Assembly: GCA_045539425.1 (NCBI GenBank)
Contig: JAZQFH010000046.1
Span: 4,438 to 68,437, forward strand
DNA length: 64,000 nt
Source of the DNA: RUG14871 sp045539425
GTDB taxonomy: Bacteria; Bacillota_I; Bacilli_A; Erysipelotrichales; Erysipelotrichaceae
Reading direction: 5' to 3'
Shown: in pieces, positions 26,073-35,100 of the stretch
How the letters are laid out: each line of letters begins with the position of its first letter
How positions within the stretch are numbered: the first letter of the stretch is position 1
The notes under the pieces: model-generated
Seen by the model: only the letters and a program-made list of their open reading frames with translations
What the model was told of the DNA's origin: nothing
Database searches by the model: none
Program-made: the position numbers and the translations under genes

Positions 26073-27585
26073 TCAGTAATTCTTCCGCTTTCAAAAGCTG
26101 TAAATCATATTTATAGGTATCCAGGTTATAGACCCGGGTGACTTCGGAGCACATCAGGGATGCCGTTTCCGCATCGATCTCTCCGCTCTCCGCTAAGCCC
26201 ATATCTCTCTGGAACGCTTTCACGCTGTCCACTAAGGCTGAGGAGAAATAGCCGTCAAAGCGGTCGACCGGATAACCCAGGAAGTCCAGTGCGTACTGCA
26301 GGGTACCGAGTCTGCCATCCACCATGTCGTTGCGGATGACTTCCCCTTCCTCAAGCGTCACATAGCTCATGTTCAGAATCGGATGCAGTTCCACATTGTA
26401 GTCCGGCTCAATTCCGACCAGGTTGATGATGTTGCCGTTCGGCGTACGCCAGATGCCGTGCGTATATTTTAATGTCGATCCGTCCGAATAGTAGTACGGA
26501 ATCTGGATCGTGCTCTTGCCGTACGTTCTCACGCCGACAAAGGTCGCCTTGCCGTTTTGCGTTAAGGCGCCGATCAGAGCTTCCGATGCACTGGCGGAGT
26601 TCTCGTTGCCGAGAATGATCATCTTGTCAAAGACATACTGGTTCTTACCGGTTGCCGTGCTCTGAATGATCTGTCCGTCAGAGTATTCCTGCGTCAGGAT
26701 CACCTGACCCGGATCGAGGAATAAGTCGGCAACACCGATGAGGCTGCTGAGATAGCCGCCGCCGTCATCCCGTACGTCAATGATGAGTTTATTGATATTG
26801 TTCTGTTTGAAATAGTCCAGATATTTCTGGATCTCCGTCGGCGCTGCCGTGGAGAACTGATACAGTTCCAGATAGCCGTAGCCGTTGCGGATCTCCCCGT
26901 AGATGGAGTTTTCCACCACACCACGGGTGATGTCCACGGAATACTCTTCGTTCTGACGGATGTAGGTAATATTGACAATGGTTCCTTCCTTACCCTGGAC
27001 CGCTTCCTTGATCTGTTCCGTATCCCATGTAGTGACGTCCTTGCCGTCCACCTTCGTGATCATATCACCCGGCTGTAATCCCGCCTTATAGGCAGGTGCA
27101 TCATAGAAGACTTTCAGAATCAGGATCTTGTCGTCCAGCTTGCTGTAGGAAACACCGATTCCCACAAAGCCGAGATCAATGCCCTGCTGGAAAGCAAGAG
27201 CTTCCTCTGCCGTCATATAATCCGTATGCGGGTCGATGTCGTTACCGATCATGCCCTTTACGGCACGGTCGATCAGTGCATTTTCCGGATCTTCCAGATC
27301 ATTCACAAACCACCAGTCTTCCAGCAGTTTGTTATAGATGGACTCCAGTCTTCCGAACTGTCCGGATGTACCCTGCGGAGAGTGGTCCGTATTTCCCTGC
27401 GTCCCGCTTCTGCCGATATAGATACCTAAGCCCAGAGAGCCGCTTAAGAGCAGCAACATGGCCAGAAACAGTACAACCACATTGCGTTTTCTTGCCCGCT
27501 CTTCTTCCAGAGCCTTCTTTTCATCCGGCCAGAGATGGCGTTCCAGTTTTATTTCCACGCGTTTTTCTTCGTTATTTTCACTCAT
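26065..27585 (-). CDS. S41-family C-terminal processing peptidase (CtpA/CtpB-like)
   Basis: 506 residues from the ATG at 27585; AGGTGG lies 8 bases before it, while a GTG 12 bases earlier overlaps that site. Order: short cytoplasmic tail, one helix (VVVLFLAMLLLLSGSLGLGIYI), helical N-terminal part, PDZ domain (GIGVSYSKLDDKILILKVFYDAPAYKAGLQPGDMI), and S41 core. Catalytic Ser lies in NENSASASEALIGAL and Lys in TYGKSTIQIPYY. At the end (about 425-495) is a peptidoglycan-binding domain (LGTLQYALDFLGYPVDRFDG). It cleaves proteins outside the membrane at their C-terminal side, often in envelope signalling. Confidence 0.94.
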   Translation of the reverse strand: MSENNEEKRVEIKLERHLWPDEKKALEEERARKRNVVVLFLAMLLLLSGSLGLGIYIGRSGTQGNTDHSPQGTSGQFGRLESIYNKLLEDWWFVNDLEDPENALIDRAVKGMIGNDIDPHTDYMTAEEALAFQQGIDLGFVGIGVSYSKLDDKILILKVFYDAPAYKAGLQPGDMITKVDGKDVTTWDTEQIKEAVQGKEGTIVNITYIRQNEEYSVDITRGVVENSIYGEIRNGYGYLELYQFSTAAPTEIQKYLDYFKQNNINKLIIDVRDDGGGYLSSLIGVADLFLDPGQVILTQEYSDGQIIQSTATGKNQYVFDKMIILGNENSASASEALIGALTQNGKATFVGVRTYGKSTIQIPYYYSDGSTLKYTHGIWRTPNGNIINLVGIEPDYNVELHPILNMSYVTLEEGEVIRNDMVDGRLGTLQYALDFLGYPVDRFDGYFSSALVDSVKAFQRDMGLAESGEIDAETASLMCSEVTRVYNLDTYKYDLQLLKAEELLNE

Positions 27586-27633
27586 ATTCGTATCCACCTG
27601 TCTCTGTTAGTTTACTCTATTTCAAGGGAAATG

Positions 27634-27655
27634 AAAAGGAAGACGATGTCTTCCT
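27634..27655 (-). terminator. Terminator after ptsH
   Basis: GGAAGAC (27638-27644) pairs with GTCTTCC (27648-27654), 3-base loop, followed on the minus strand by TTTTCATTTC. It lies about 30 bases after the ptsH stop. Confidence 0.75.
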
Positions 27656-27683
27656 CACGTTTTACGATTCCTTAACTGCCTGA

Positions 27684-27953
27684 TTATTTAATGACTTTCT
27701 GGTCACGCAGAACCTGTTCGATTGTTGCGATCGCTTCGTCTTCGTTTTCACCGTCAACAGTGATCGTGATTTCGGACTGTGTAGGAATACCTAAGGACAT
27801 GACGCCCATGATGGATTTCATGTTAACGGAACGGCCCTTGAAGGAGACGTTGACATTGCAGCCTTTGAATTTGCTGGCGGCATTGACAGCAACCGTTGCC
27901 GGACGGGCATGTAATCCTACCGGATCGATAACGAATACATTAACTTCTTTCAT
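27684..27953 (-). CDS. ptsH: Phosphocarrier protein HPr
   Basis: 89 residues, normal length. His15 in GLHARPAT accepts phosphate from enzyme I, and Ser47 in MKSIMGVMSL is the equivalent of the HPr kinase site Ser46. HPr carries phosphate to the sugar-specific PTS enzymes and, when phosphorylated on Ser, acts with CcpA. RBS GGAGGT before the ATG. ptsI is not next to it. It contrasts with the HPr domain of the fused dehydrogenase, where the Ser is replaced by Asn. Confidence 0.96.
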   Translation of the reverse strand: MKEVNVFVIDPVGLHARPATVAVNAASKFKGCNVNVSFKGRSVNMKSIMGVMSLGIPTQSEITITVDGENEDEAIATIEQVLRDQKVIK

Positions 27954-28018
27954 TGTAAATTACCTCCATTGCTAAGTTAATTCTATATTATTTAATTTTA
28001 ATTTACAAGAATCATCAG

Positions 28019-28540
28019 TTACTTGCCAAGAAATTGACGTAAGTTGCCTGCGTTAACCGCTTTGAGGATAATTGTATCCGCCGTATAGAGCGGTTTATCG
28101 CTTTTGTGCTTTCTCAGTTTTGCCGGGTTTGTCTCTTCTTTCGGGTTCAGAATGAGGTCGCTGCTCTTGCCTGTAACCTTTTCTTCCACGATCTTATTGA
28201 TGTTGCTGAGGTTGATTTCCTTGCGGACATTGTCCTCATTGTCACAGACCAGTACGCGGACGTTTGTAATATAGTACTTTTCATCCGGCTGTTTCGTGAA
28301 GGCCTGGACATAGTTGTAGCCGACATATAGGACACCGGCCAGTGTAATTAAGCCGACTAAGACCAGTAACGGATAGAAGTTCGGAATGGACTTCATCACG
28401 TAACGGAAGAAGAAGCACAGCGCCAGTAAGATGAGCGTGCCAATCAAATATGGGCGATTTGCCTTTCTCGCCTGATCAACCAGATTCGGTTTTGTTTCCA
28501 GTTTTAACTCCTCTTTTGGATTTAATGCATATTTCTTCAT
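28019..28540 (-). CDS. Two-helix membrane protein with PH-like domain
   Basis: 173 residues. Cytoplasmic start, two adjacent helices (LIGTLILLALCFFFRYVM and FYPLLVLVGLITLAGVLYVGYNYV), then a C-terminal soluble domain. The soluble domain has the pattern of bacterial PH-like (DUF304-type) domains (EKYYITNVRVLVCDNEDNVRKEINLSNINKI). Function unknown; such proteins often respond to envelope or lipid changes. It lies 65 bases upstream of ptsH on the same strand, perhaps by chance. GGGGTG precedes the ATG. Confidence 0.75.
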   Translation of the reverse strand: MKKYALNPKEELKLETKPNLVDQARKANRPYLIGTLILLALCFFFRYVMKSIPNFYPLLVLVGLITLAGVLYVGYNYVQAFTKQPDEKYYITNVRVLVCDNEDNVRKEINLSNINKIVEEKVTGKSSDLILNPKEETNPAKLRKHKSDKPLYTADTIILKAVNAGNLRQFLGK

Positions 28541-28665
28541 TTAATTCACCCCATTGAAATAAATCATAACACTATATATTATACGCATTCTTGCGGGATT
28601 CCTCAACCTCACGCACTTTCAAAACGACCCGGAAATGTGAAAATTTGCTGAATTGTGACAAAAAT

Positions 28666-28694
28666 GGAAAAGCCGCAGGAGATCTCCCTGCGGC
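28666..28694 (-). terminator. Terminator after the SIS gene at 28.7-29.8 kb
   Basis: GCCGCAGG (28672-28679) and CCTGCGGC (28687-28694) form the stem, with TTTTCC after it on the minus strand. Confidence 0.8.
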
Positions 28695-28715
28695 CAAAGG
28701 AAAAAGGTTTTCCGT

Positions 28716-29804
28716 TTATTGTTCCGGTTTGTCTTCGTCGTGCGTATTGAAATATCTCGGCTTGTCGCTGGTCATCATTTCCGCCATTGGCGGGACCGGC
28801 ACACCGAAGTCATTGGCCAGACGATAGGCAATGATCTGCACGACAGGAGCGTATTCAATGGAGATGAAATTCCTGGAAGCCGGCTCAAACGCGAGGTCTG
28901 TTTCGTCCTGCGTATTGCGTCCGACGATGAAGCCGTGACCGTTGAATTCCTTCTTCATCATGGTGGAAACACCCTGGACCAGCTTGTCATCCTTGCCGCC
29001 GTCGCTTAACGTGATGACGATATGATCTTTTGTGAAGCCCATGGTCGGACCATGCAGGCCGTCATCCATCTCATAACCTACGGAAATGAAGCGTTTCGCT
29101 GTTTCCAGAATCTTCAGGGCGCCTTCCAGTGCGACACCGTAGAGGGAATCCGGACCGTAGAGAATGATATCCGTTCCGCCGTTCAGTACGTCTTTATATT
29201 TGTCAAACCACACCATCGTTTTCGCCGAGATGGCTTTGTGGCTTTCCGGTACCTTGCGGGCATCTTCAATATAGGCATTGTATTCTTCTTCGCTGAGATA
29301 TCCTCTCGCTCTGCCGATTTCCATTCCCAGTAACATCTGAGTAAGAACGCTGGAGCAGTAGCCGATGGTACGCATGCCGTACTCTTCATAGCCGCAGCCC
29401 ATATCAACCCAGACATCTGCCTCATCATCCAGCGGTGTGTGTTCCTTCCCGGTGATGGCGACCGTCAGACAGCCCATATCCTTGACTTTCTTAAGTGCCG
29501 CCTGGGTCAGAGTGGATGTTCCGCTCTGGGATGTAAATACGTAAACCGCATTCGGATTGTAGGCAACTTTTGCCAGAAACGGATTCGGGATCATGGCTTC
29601 GGCACTGACGCCGCTGGCCTTTTCCACGAAACGGACGGAAGTCTGGGCACTGGTATTGCTGGTGCCGCTGCCGACAAAATAAACTCCCGTGATCTCTCTG
29701 TCTTTGATCGCTTCACGGAATGCGCGGAATGTCCCCTCACGCTTGTCCAGAATGGACGTGACGATCTGCGGGACACGGTTAATACAATCTAACATTGTAA
29801 CCAT
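28716..29804 (-). CDS. SIS-domain sugar-phosphate isomerase/deglycase (paralog A)
   Basis: 362 residues with two SIS domains as in the GlmS C-terminal half and FrlB-type deglycases, and no glutaminase domain. The first domain has VYFVGSGTSNTSAQTSVRF and VFTSQSGTSTLTQAALKK; the second has DIILYGPDSLYGVALEGALKILE. These enzymes isomerise or deglycate amino-sugar phosphates. Two paralogs lie at 40340-41449 and 44939-46015. The substrate is unknown. GGAGGAAT lies 11 bases before the ATG at 29804. It is a single-gene unit with its own terminator. Confidence 0.9.
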   Translation of the reverse strand: MVTMLDCINRVPQIVTSILDKREGTFRAFREAIKDREITGVYFVGSGTSNTSAQTSVRFVEKASGVSAEAMIPNPFLAKVAYNPNAVYVFTSQSGTSTLTQAALKKVKDMGCLTVAITGKEHTPLDDEADVWVDMGCGYEEYGMRTIGYCSSVLTQMLLGMEIGRARGYLSEEEYNAYIEDARKVPESHKAISAKTMVWFDKYKDVLNGGTDIILYGPDSLYGVALEGALKILETAKRFISVGYEMDDGLHGPTMGFTKDHIVITLSDGGKDDKLVQGVSTMMKKEFNGHGFIVGRNTQDETDLAFEPASRNFISIEYAPVVQIIAYRLANDFGVPVPPMAEMMTSDKPRYFNTHDEDKPEQ

Positions 29805-29891
29805 ATGGAATTATTCCTCCTGTTTTTTCTTTATTGTATCACCAATTCCAAAGGCGGATTTTGAGAGTGAATGGGAAGATGTCGATTATTC

Positions 29892-29918
29892 AGAAAAAGA
29901 GGAAGCAGGCTTCCTCTT
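29892..29918 (-). terminator. Terminator after rlmH
   Basis: AAGAGGAAG (29897-29905) pairs with CTTCCTCTT (29910-29918) with a 4-base loop. The minus strand then reads TTTTTCTG. The rlmH stop lies in the stem. Confidence 0.88.
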
Positions 29919-30393
29919 ACTTGTGATACGGTTCATGTTTCATGATTTTATATGCGCGATAGATCTGCTCCAACAGGATCAGACGCACCAGCTGGTGCGG
30001 AAAGGTCAGCTCGCTTAACTGCCAGAGGAAATCCGCTCTGGCTTTGACTTCCTCACTGACACCCAGCGATCCGCCGATCACAAAGGTCAGATCCGGATGC
30101 CCTTCATTAAAGAGCTGTTCCATCTTTTCGCTCAGAGCTACGGAAGATAACATCTTCCCCTTCAGCTCAAGCAGGATCACATACTCCTTATCCTTAATCC
30201 GGCTGAGGATGCGTTCCCCTTCCTTCTTTTTGATCTGTTCATTCATGGCTTCGGAATTGCTCTGAAGCGTGGCTTCATCGCTGACTTCCTCAATGGAAAG
30301 AGTGCAGTAGCCGCTCAGGCGTTTCTGATATTCCTTTAATAGCTCCTGCATGGCCTTCTCACGGATCTTTCCGACACAGACCACCTTAAGCAT
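29917..30393 (-). CDS. rlmH: 23S rRNA (pseudouridine-1915-N3) methyltransferase RlmH
   Basis: 158 residues, the normal size of this SPOUT methyltransferase. Features are MLKVVCVGKIREKAMQELLKEYQKRL at the N-terminus, LTFVIGGSLGVSEEV (SAM-binding knot) and LTFPHQLVRLILLEQIYRAYKI at the C-terminus. It methylates pseudouridine 1915 in helix 69 of 23S rRNA. Its position as last gene after walJ and htrA is the conserved Firmicutes order. It overlaps the htrA-like gene by 8 bases. Confidence 0.97.
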   Translation of the reverse strand: MLKVVCVGKIREKAMQELLKEYQKRLSGYCTLSIEEVSDEATLQSNSEAMNEQIKKKEGERILSRIKDKEYVILLELKGKMLSSVALSEKMEQLFNEGHPDLTFVIGGSLGVSEEVKARADFLWQLSELTFPHQLVRLILLEQIYRAYKIMKHEPYHK

Positions 30394-31471
30394 TCGGGAC
30401 TTCCACGCTTTCTTCCACCGGCAGGATCAGCTTCAGCGTATCCAGCCCGCGGTGTACTTCCAGGGTGATGTTGGTATCCACATTGTGATACATCCATTCC
30501 CTATAGAGCTGATAGGAATCCATGGGGATCTCGTTGATTTTCGTGATGACATCTCCCGTCATTAAGCCCGCTTTTGCGGCACGGCTTTCCGCGGAAACTT
30601 CCGTGACCAGTAAGCCGTTTTCTAGCGAGAGATCCGTCTGATAGGCGCTCTTGAGATAGAGCGGTACGGCATTGATATCCTTCGCAAAGAAGCCGAGGAG
30701 GGTTCTGTGAACCTCTCCCTGCTGCAAAAGCTGTTCCACCACCAGCTTCACTTCATTGATCTCGATAGATGCGGATTCACCGCTGAAGACCGTCGAAGAG
30801 GAATTGATGATGCCGATGAGCTCGCCGTTCATATTCACCAGCGCACCGCCGGAAATGGCGGAGTCAGCACCGGCTGTTGTCTGGATCAGATTCATGTCAT
30901 AATCGTAAATGTTGTTTTCATTGCTCACCTTGCGGGTGATGCGGTTCACGGAAGAAACGATGCCTTCCGAGAAGAAGCTGAAATAGTCCAGCGAGGAGCG
31001 GCATCCGACACTCAGGATCCATTCCCCTTCCTTCACTAAGCGGGAATTTCCCAGCGTGAAGGCTTCGATATTGAATTCCGGATAGATTTCCAGCAAGGCG
31101 ATGTCGCTGAGCGGATCCCTTCCAAGTATGGTTGCCTGCAGGGTTTCGCGGTTGGCAAAGTAGACGGAGACTTCCGTACCGCTGAGAATGTGCGCATTGG
31201 TGACGATCAGCATTCCGCCGTCCTCCGCCTTTCCGTACACCACTCCGCTGCCGGAGGTGTCGCTGTAGGCGCCATGCGATACGATTCCCACCACTTTGGT
31301 CCGGATCAGATCGATCAGCTGGGTATAGTCGGTTTCAAACTCCGTATTGAGCTCGCGGTAGGCTGTTTCTACCGGTTTTCCCGCCTGCTTCTTCAGATCG
31401 ATCAGATTCAAGGTCAGGGCGATGTTCCAGCCCGCCAGAATGACGAGTAACAGCACGATCAGCTTTCTCAT
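30386..31471 (-). CDS. HtrA/DegP-like membrane-anchored serine protease
   Basis: 361 residues from the ATG at 31471, which overlaps the walJ stop (ATGA) and has GGAAGGAGG upstream. An N-terminal anchor (RKLIVLLLVILAGWNIALTLN) is followed by a trypsin-like domain. Its triad is His in IVTNAHILSG, Asp in DPLSDIALLEI and Ser in AISGGALVNMNGE (GNSGG in most relatives, so slightly altered). A PDZ domain follows (GLLVTEVSAESRAAKAGLMTGDVITKIN). It degrades or processes misfolded envelope proteins. It is part of the walJ-htrA-rlmH group. Confidence 0.93.
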   Translation of the reverse strand: MRKLIVLLLVILAGWNIALTLNLIDLKKQAGKPVETAYRELNTEFETDYTQLIDLIRTKVVGIVSHGAYSDTSGSGVVYGKAEDGGMLIVTNAHILSGTEVSVYFANRETLQATILGRDPLSDIALLEIYPEFNIEAFTLGNSRLVKEGEWILSVGCRSSLDYFSFFSEGIVSSVNRITRKVSNENNIYDYDMNLIQTTAGADSAISGGALVNMNGELIGIINSSSTVFSGESASIEINEVKLVVEQLLQQGEVHRTLLGFFAKDINAVPLYLKSAYQTDLSLENGLLVTEVSAESRAAKAGLMTGDVITKINEIPMDSYQLYREWMYHNVDTNITLEVHRGLDTLKLILPVEESVEVPNA

Positions 31472-32199
31472 TCCGTACTTCCTCCTTCCACCGTTTCCCT
31501 CTGATTGCCGCACTGAATCCGGATGTTTTTATCCGTGATCACGCTGCGGGTTGCGTTATAGGCCAAAGAGGGTGTGTTGGCTTCTTCCGAGAGATGGGCA
31601 AGGATGATTTCCTTTGTCTTCTCTCCAGTCACTTCTTTTAATATCTCCGCGCAGGTCTCATTGCTTAAATGCCCGCTGTCCGAGAGGATCCTCTGCTTCA
31701 GAAGATAGGGACGGTTGCTCTGCATGAGCATCTGCACGTCATGGTTGCTTTCCAGAATATAGTAATCCGCATTGCGTATCAGATCATAATAGGTCTGTTT
31801 CAGATAACCGGTATCCGTGATATACACCAGTTTTTCCGTCTCGTTTGAAATGATGTAGCCTACGGTGATCGGGGCATCGTGACTTAATACCAGCGGCTGA
31901 ATATTCAGATGTCCGATACGGAATTCCTCTTTCGGATCCACACGCTCATAGCTTCTTTCTTCAATCGGGAAAGGAGAGTAGAGCGGAACGGTGGAAAACA
32001 TCTTCAGCTGGCTGATATGGTCCGTATGATTGTGGGTCAGTAAGAGCGCATCGCTTCTTTTATAATCCAGTCCTTCGGTTAAAAAGGCCTGCAGCAGATA
32101 GCGCTTCGTGCTTCCGCAGTCAATGACAAGCTGCACTTCCCTGTCCAGAAGGACAAAGCAGTTTCCCTTGGAGCCGCTGCATAACAGATAAAACTTCAT
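31468..32199 (-). CDS. walJ: WalJ/YycJ-like metallo-beta-lactamase-fold hydrolase
   Basis: 243 residues. Metal-binding motif LLTHNHTDHISQ, further ligands in LVLSHDAPITVGY and ITDTGYL, and ILESNHDVQMLM near the end of the core. This is the YycJ family, probably a DNA exonuclease, usually found after walRK in Firmicutes. Here the M23 peptidase gene is 3 bases upstream and htrA overlaps downstream. walR and walK are absent from the locus. Confidence 0.9.
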   Translation of the reverse strand: MKFYLLCSGSKGNCFVLLDREVQLVIDCGSTKRYLLQAFLTEGLDYKRSDALLLTHNHTDHISQLKMFSTVPLYSPFPIEERSYERVDPKEEFRIGHLNIQPLVLSHDAPITVGYIISNETEKLVYITDTGYLKQTYYDLIRNADYYILESNHDVQMLMQSNRPYLLKQRILSDSGHLSNETCAEILKEVTGEKTKEIILAHLSEEANTPSLAYNATRSVITDKNIRIQCGNQRETVEGGSTE

Positions 32200-32202
32200 G
32201 CC

Positions 32203-33717
32203 TTAGCACCCGAGCCATTTACAGGCATCGTGCTTTTCCTTTCCCGTATAGATAACAAAGTGGACGTGCGGTCCGGTCGCCAGACCGGTCATGCCGATCT
32301 GTCCGATGACTTCACCCTTTTCAACGTTGGTTCCCTCCGGGAAGTAGCACATGCTGCTCATATGTCCGTAATACGTACGGTAGCCGTTATTGTGGTTGAT
32401 ATAGACATAGAAGCCGTTGATGCCGTTGTAGCCGACTTCTTCAATCGTACCTCTGTCCGCAGCCAGAACCGCTCCGTAGCGGTTGCCGTTATTCTGAATA
32501 TCGACGCCGCTGTGGAAGCCCCATGCCGCATTGTTATAACAGCCCCAGTGACAGGAGATATGCGGATTTTCGACCGGATAACGGAACGAACCCGTTCCGA
32601 CGCCCGGGATGATCATGGTACCGTATTCGACCACTTCCTGGATCGGTTCCAGGGTGATCTCCTCTTTGGTGACTTCCTGCTTGTCCAGCGTGCCGTTGAT
32701 ATAGACTTCACTGTAATAGACGTTTTTCGAGCCGTCTTCCTCTTCGACAACGATGTTGTTGATGCCTTCACGTACCTCCGGATTCGCACGGTAGATCGTA
32801 TTGCCCGCATAGACAACTTCCCGGGCAATGCGTTCCTTGGTAACGATAACATTGATCGGAGAATGGAAGAAGGTGACATTCAGAATCGTTCCCGCATCCA
32901 GAAGCTGGGTTGCGCTCTTCAGAATGTCCGCGTTCAGCGTGATCAGCTGCTGTGCCGTTAAGCCGAACTTACTGGCGACCCATTCCACCGTGTCATACTC
33001 TTCCGTGACGTATGTTTCCAGTTCTGTCCCGTATCCGTACGAGAAGAAATAGAGGATTTCCTGGACGCTGTTCTTGATATCTTCAATCGGCGCATAGCCG
33101 CGCGTCATGGTGTACTGCTCCGCCACCTGGATGTCGATGATACGCTCGCCATATGTGGTCAGTTCCGGAGGCAGCTGATTGACCTGGATCAGATCCAGCG
33201 ATTCCTTATCGACATAGTTGAGAAGATACTGGTTTTTTGCCTCTTCGAAATCATCCATGTTTCTGACATAGATGACGACGTTATTGGAGAATTCCACGCG
33301 GTTGACTTCCAGCGCAAACAGCTTGTTCTTCCGCAGGTATTCGATGATCTCCTCATCCTTGTTCTCATAATAGAAATAACTGCTCTCTTCGGTAAAGTAA
33401 ATGCTCGGCGAAAGAGCCAGGGAACTGTCCGGATAATCCTTCTGATATTCACTGGCATAGATATTCTTCAAGGCATTTTCGAGGATGGAACGGTCATTGA
33501 ACACACCGATCAGACGTCCGCGGTCATAGATCTTGGCGACCTTGTGCCCGAAGAACGTTTTATCCGTGATTTCCTGCGTGATGATGCTTTCCTCCAGCTT
33601 CACTTCCGAGTCGACCGTAACCGCACGGTAGCGGATCGTGCTCAAAAGAAGCGTGCATAAAACGGAGAGCACCGCACAGAGCAGGATGACTTTTCCATTG
33701 TTGTTTAATTTCATCAT
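32203..33717 (-). CDS. Membrane-anchored M23 peptidase with LysM and G5 domains
   Basis: 504 residues. One N-terminal helix (VILLCAVLSVLCTLLLSTI), a long linker domain, a LysM-like segment (DTVEWVASKFGLTAQQLITLNAD, about 235-280), a G5 domain (VIVTKERIAREVVYAGNTIY to about 365), and a LytM/M23 metallopeptidase domain. The M23 domain has complete ligands: HSGVDIQNN (His, Asp) and GPHVHFVIY (HxH). It cuts peptidoglycan cross-links and is expected outside the membrane. There is no recognisable ribosome binding site before ATG 33717. The IscB element ends only about 25 bases upstream and may have displaced it. Confidence 0.92.
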   Translation of the reverse strand: MMKLNNNGKVILLCAVLSVLCTLLLSTIRYRAVTVDSEVKLEESIITQEITDKTFFGHKVAKIYDRGRLIGVFNDRSILENALKNIYASEYQKDYPDSSLALSPSIYFTEESSYFYYENKDEEIIEYLRKNKLFALEVNRVEFSNNVVIYVRNMDDFEEAKNQYLLNYVDKESLDLIQVNQLPPELTTYGERIIDIQVAEQYTMTRGYAPIEDIKNSVQEILYFFSYGYGTELETYVTEEYDTVEWVASKFGLTAQQLITLNADILKSATQLLDAGTILNVTFFHSPINVIVTKERIAREVVYAGNTIYRANPEVREGINNIVVEEEDGSKNVYYSEVYINGTLDKQEVTKEEITLEPIQEVVEYGTMIIPGVGTGSFRYPVENPHISCHWGCYNNAAWGFHSGVDIQNNGNRYGAVLAADRGTIEEVGYNGINGFYVYINHNNGYRTYYGHMSSMCYFPEGTNVEKGEVIGQIGMTGLATGPHVHFVIYTGKEKHDACKWLGC

Positions 33718-33741
33718 AATTCGGCAAGGAGACTCTGTCCT

Positions 33742-35100
33742 CTATAGGGTGGAGAGGAATTGCCATCCTCCTATTCTTTTAATAACGGCAGTATCCAAAA
33801 TCTTGACGGATATGCCTGTCTCCAGCATCACTCTTGTACCATTGCAGTGAACTCCTTTGGCATGAGTAATTGCTCCTCTGTATTTCAATGTGTCTCCGGG
33901 CTGTATGCTGTATCTCTGTTTTCTGACAGACACTCTTCCCTTAGACACCTTATGCCCACGATACATCCGCTCGTTGTTCGGGTTATTGCGTAGAATACTC
34001 CGTTTTGTACGGTTACACCCGATCTCTGATCCTTTCTTCTTAACGTCATCACGAATATCGGTATACTTCGCATCATAGAACTTTGTAAGTATCCGGTTGT
34101 TGCGGCGGTGCTTGGCATAACGGGTTTCCCGGCATCTGTGCTTCGGATGATACTTTCCCATCGCATATGCATCATTTGCGTGTGTCTTACTCAGCTGCCC
34201 GAGATCGCGGCGTGATGCTTTGGTATAAGATCCATAAGTGTGTTTCACTTCAACATCCGGATAACGTTCTTTCACATCATTTACGATGTACCATCGGACG
34301 ATATTCATGAACGTTGCGTCCCGATATGTACCGGTCTTCGGTTTCAAACCATACAATCTCCCTCCCGGCTGATGGTTCTTTGATGTATGGCATTTATGGC
34401 ATACCGTCAGAAGGTTGTTGATACGATCAGTCCCACCGTTTGAACGGTACACGATATGATGTGCATGAAGGATCACTCCATCAGTAACCGATCTCCCGCA
34501 TACCTGACAGGTATAGTGATCTCTTGTAAAGACTGCTTCTCTTAAGTTGGCAAGCTGATATCTTTTACCACGCTGATAATCAGTTCCCTGAAGTACTTCT
34601 CCTGTTTCTTCCAGTGCCTGTATACCCGCCGGATCAAACTGTCCGACTTCGAAGATGGCTCTGATAATCGGACATACTTCTGCATACATATCGAAGATAC
34701 GGATGTGATTGTCCTTTTTGTGTTTCACAGAATAGGCAAGTCACTCGCTTTCTCTTCTTCTGTTATCGAAGCGCGGCTTGCGATAACGCAGTCTGTTTCT
34801 TCTGGTTCTGCGATGCATCCGCTGATCCTGATGTCTCTGTTTCTCATCTCTGAGATTGTCGTACTGTGCATGAACATACTCATGCGTTTCTGATTTGACA
34901 CTGACACCGATATGTTCTGAACCTGTATCTTCACAGAACTCGACCGCCTGTGTGTAATGTCCTGATTCTCTGGTCAGCTGAATCGTAAACGGATGATGCC
35001 TGTAAATGACGGCTTTCCCTTTTTCAAGAAGCCTGCGGGCTTTCCTGATGTTTGTCGGCATCAGCCGGGAACCGTCTTTTGCGATAACGAATGCATACAT
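33742..35100 (-). pseudogene. iscB: IscB RNA-guided nuclease interrupted by one in-frame TGA
   Basis: Two ORFs (35100-34741 and 34728-33742) lie in the same frame, separated only by TGA at 34743-34741 plus four sense codons; together about 451 residues, IscB size. The first half holds the PLMP domain (SRLMPTNIRKARRLLEKGKA), RuvC-I (CEDTGSEHIGVSV) and the Arg-rich bridge helix (RMHRRTRRNRLRYRKPRF). The second half holds RuvC-II (FEVGQFD), an HNH domain with two CxxC pairs (CQVCG, CHKCH) and HAHHIVYRSNGGTDRINNL, and RuvC-III (KTHANDAYAM). All catalytic residues look intact. IscB is the transposon-encoded ancestor of Cas9 and uses an omega RNA lying upstream. The TGA falls just after the bridge helix. 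It is either a recent inactivating mutation, a read-through stop, or an error. No transposase gene is nearby. Confidence 0.88.

Noticed and set aside
32230..32961. 243-codon plus-strand ORF opposite the M23 peptidase
   Set aside because: It is a shadow of the codon pattern of the M23 gene; there is no ribosome binding site and no family features.
33742..34728. Stand-alone HNH endonuclease gene
   Set aside because: It is in the same frame as the preceding 119-codon ORF, and both together match IscB, so it was joined into one interrupted gene. Its own start (GTG) has no ribosome binding site.
34725..34743. Frameshift in iscB
   Set aside because: Coordinates of both halves have the same remainder modulo 3; only a stop codon, not an indel, separates them.
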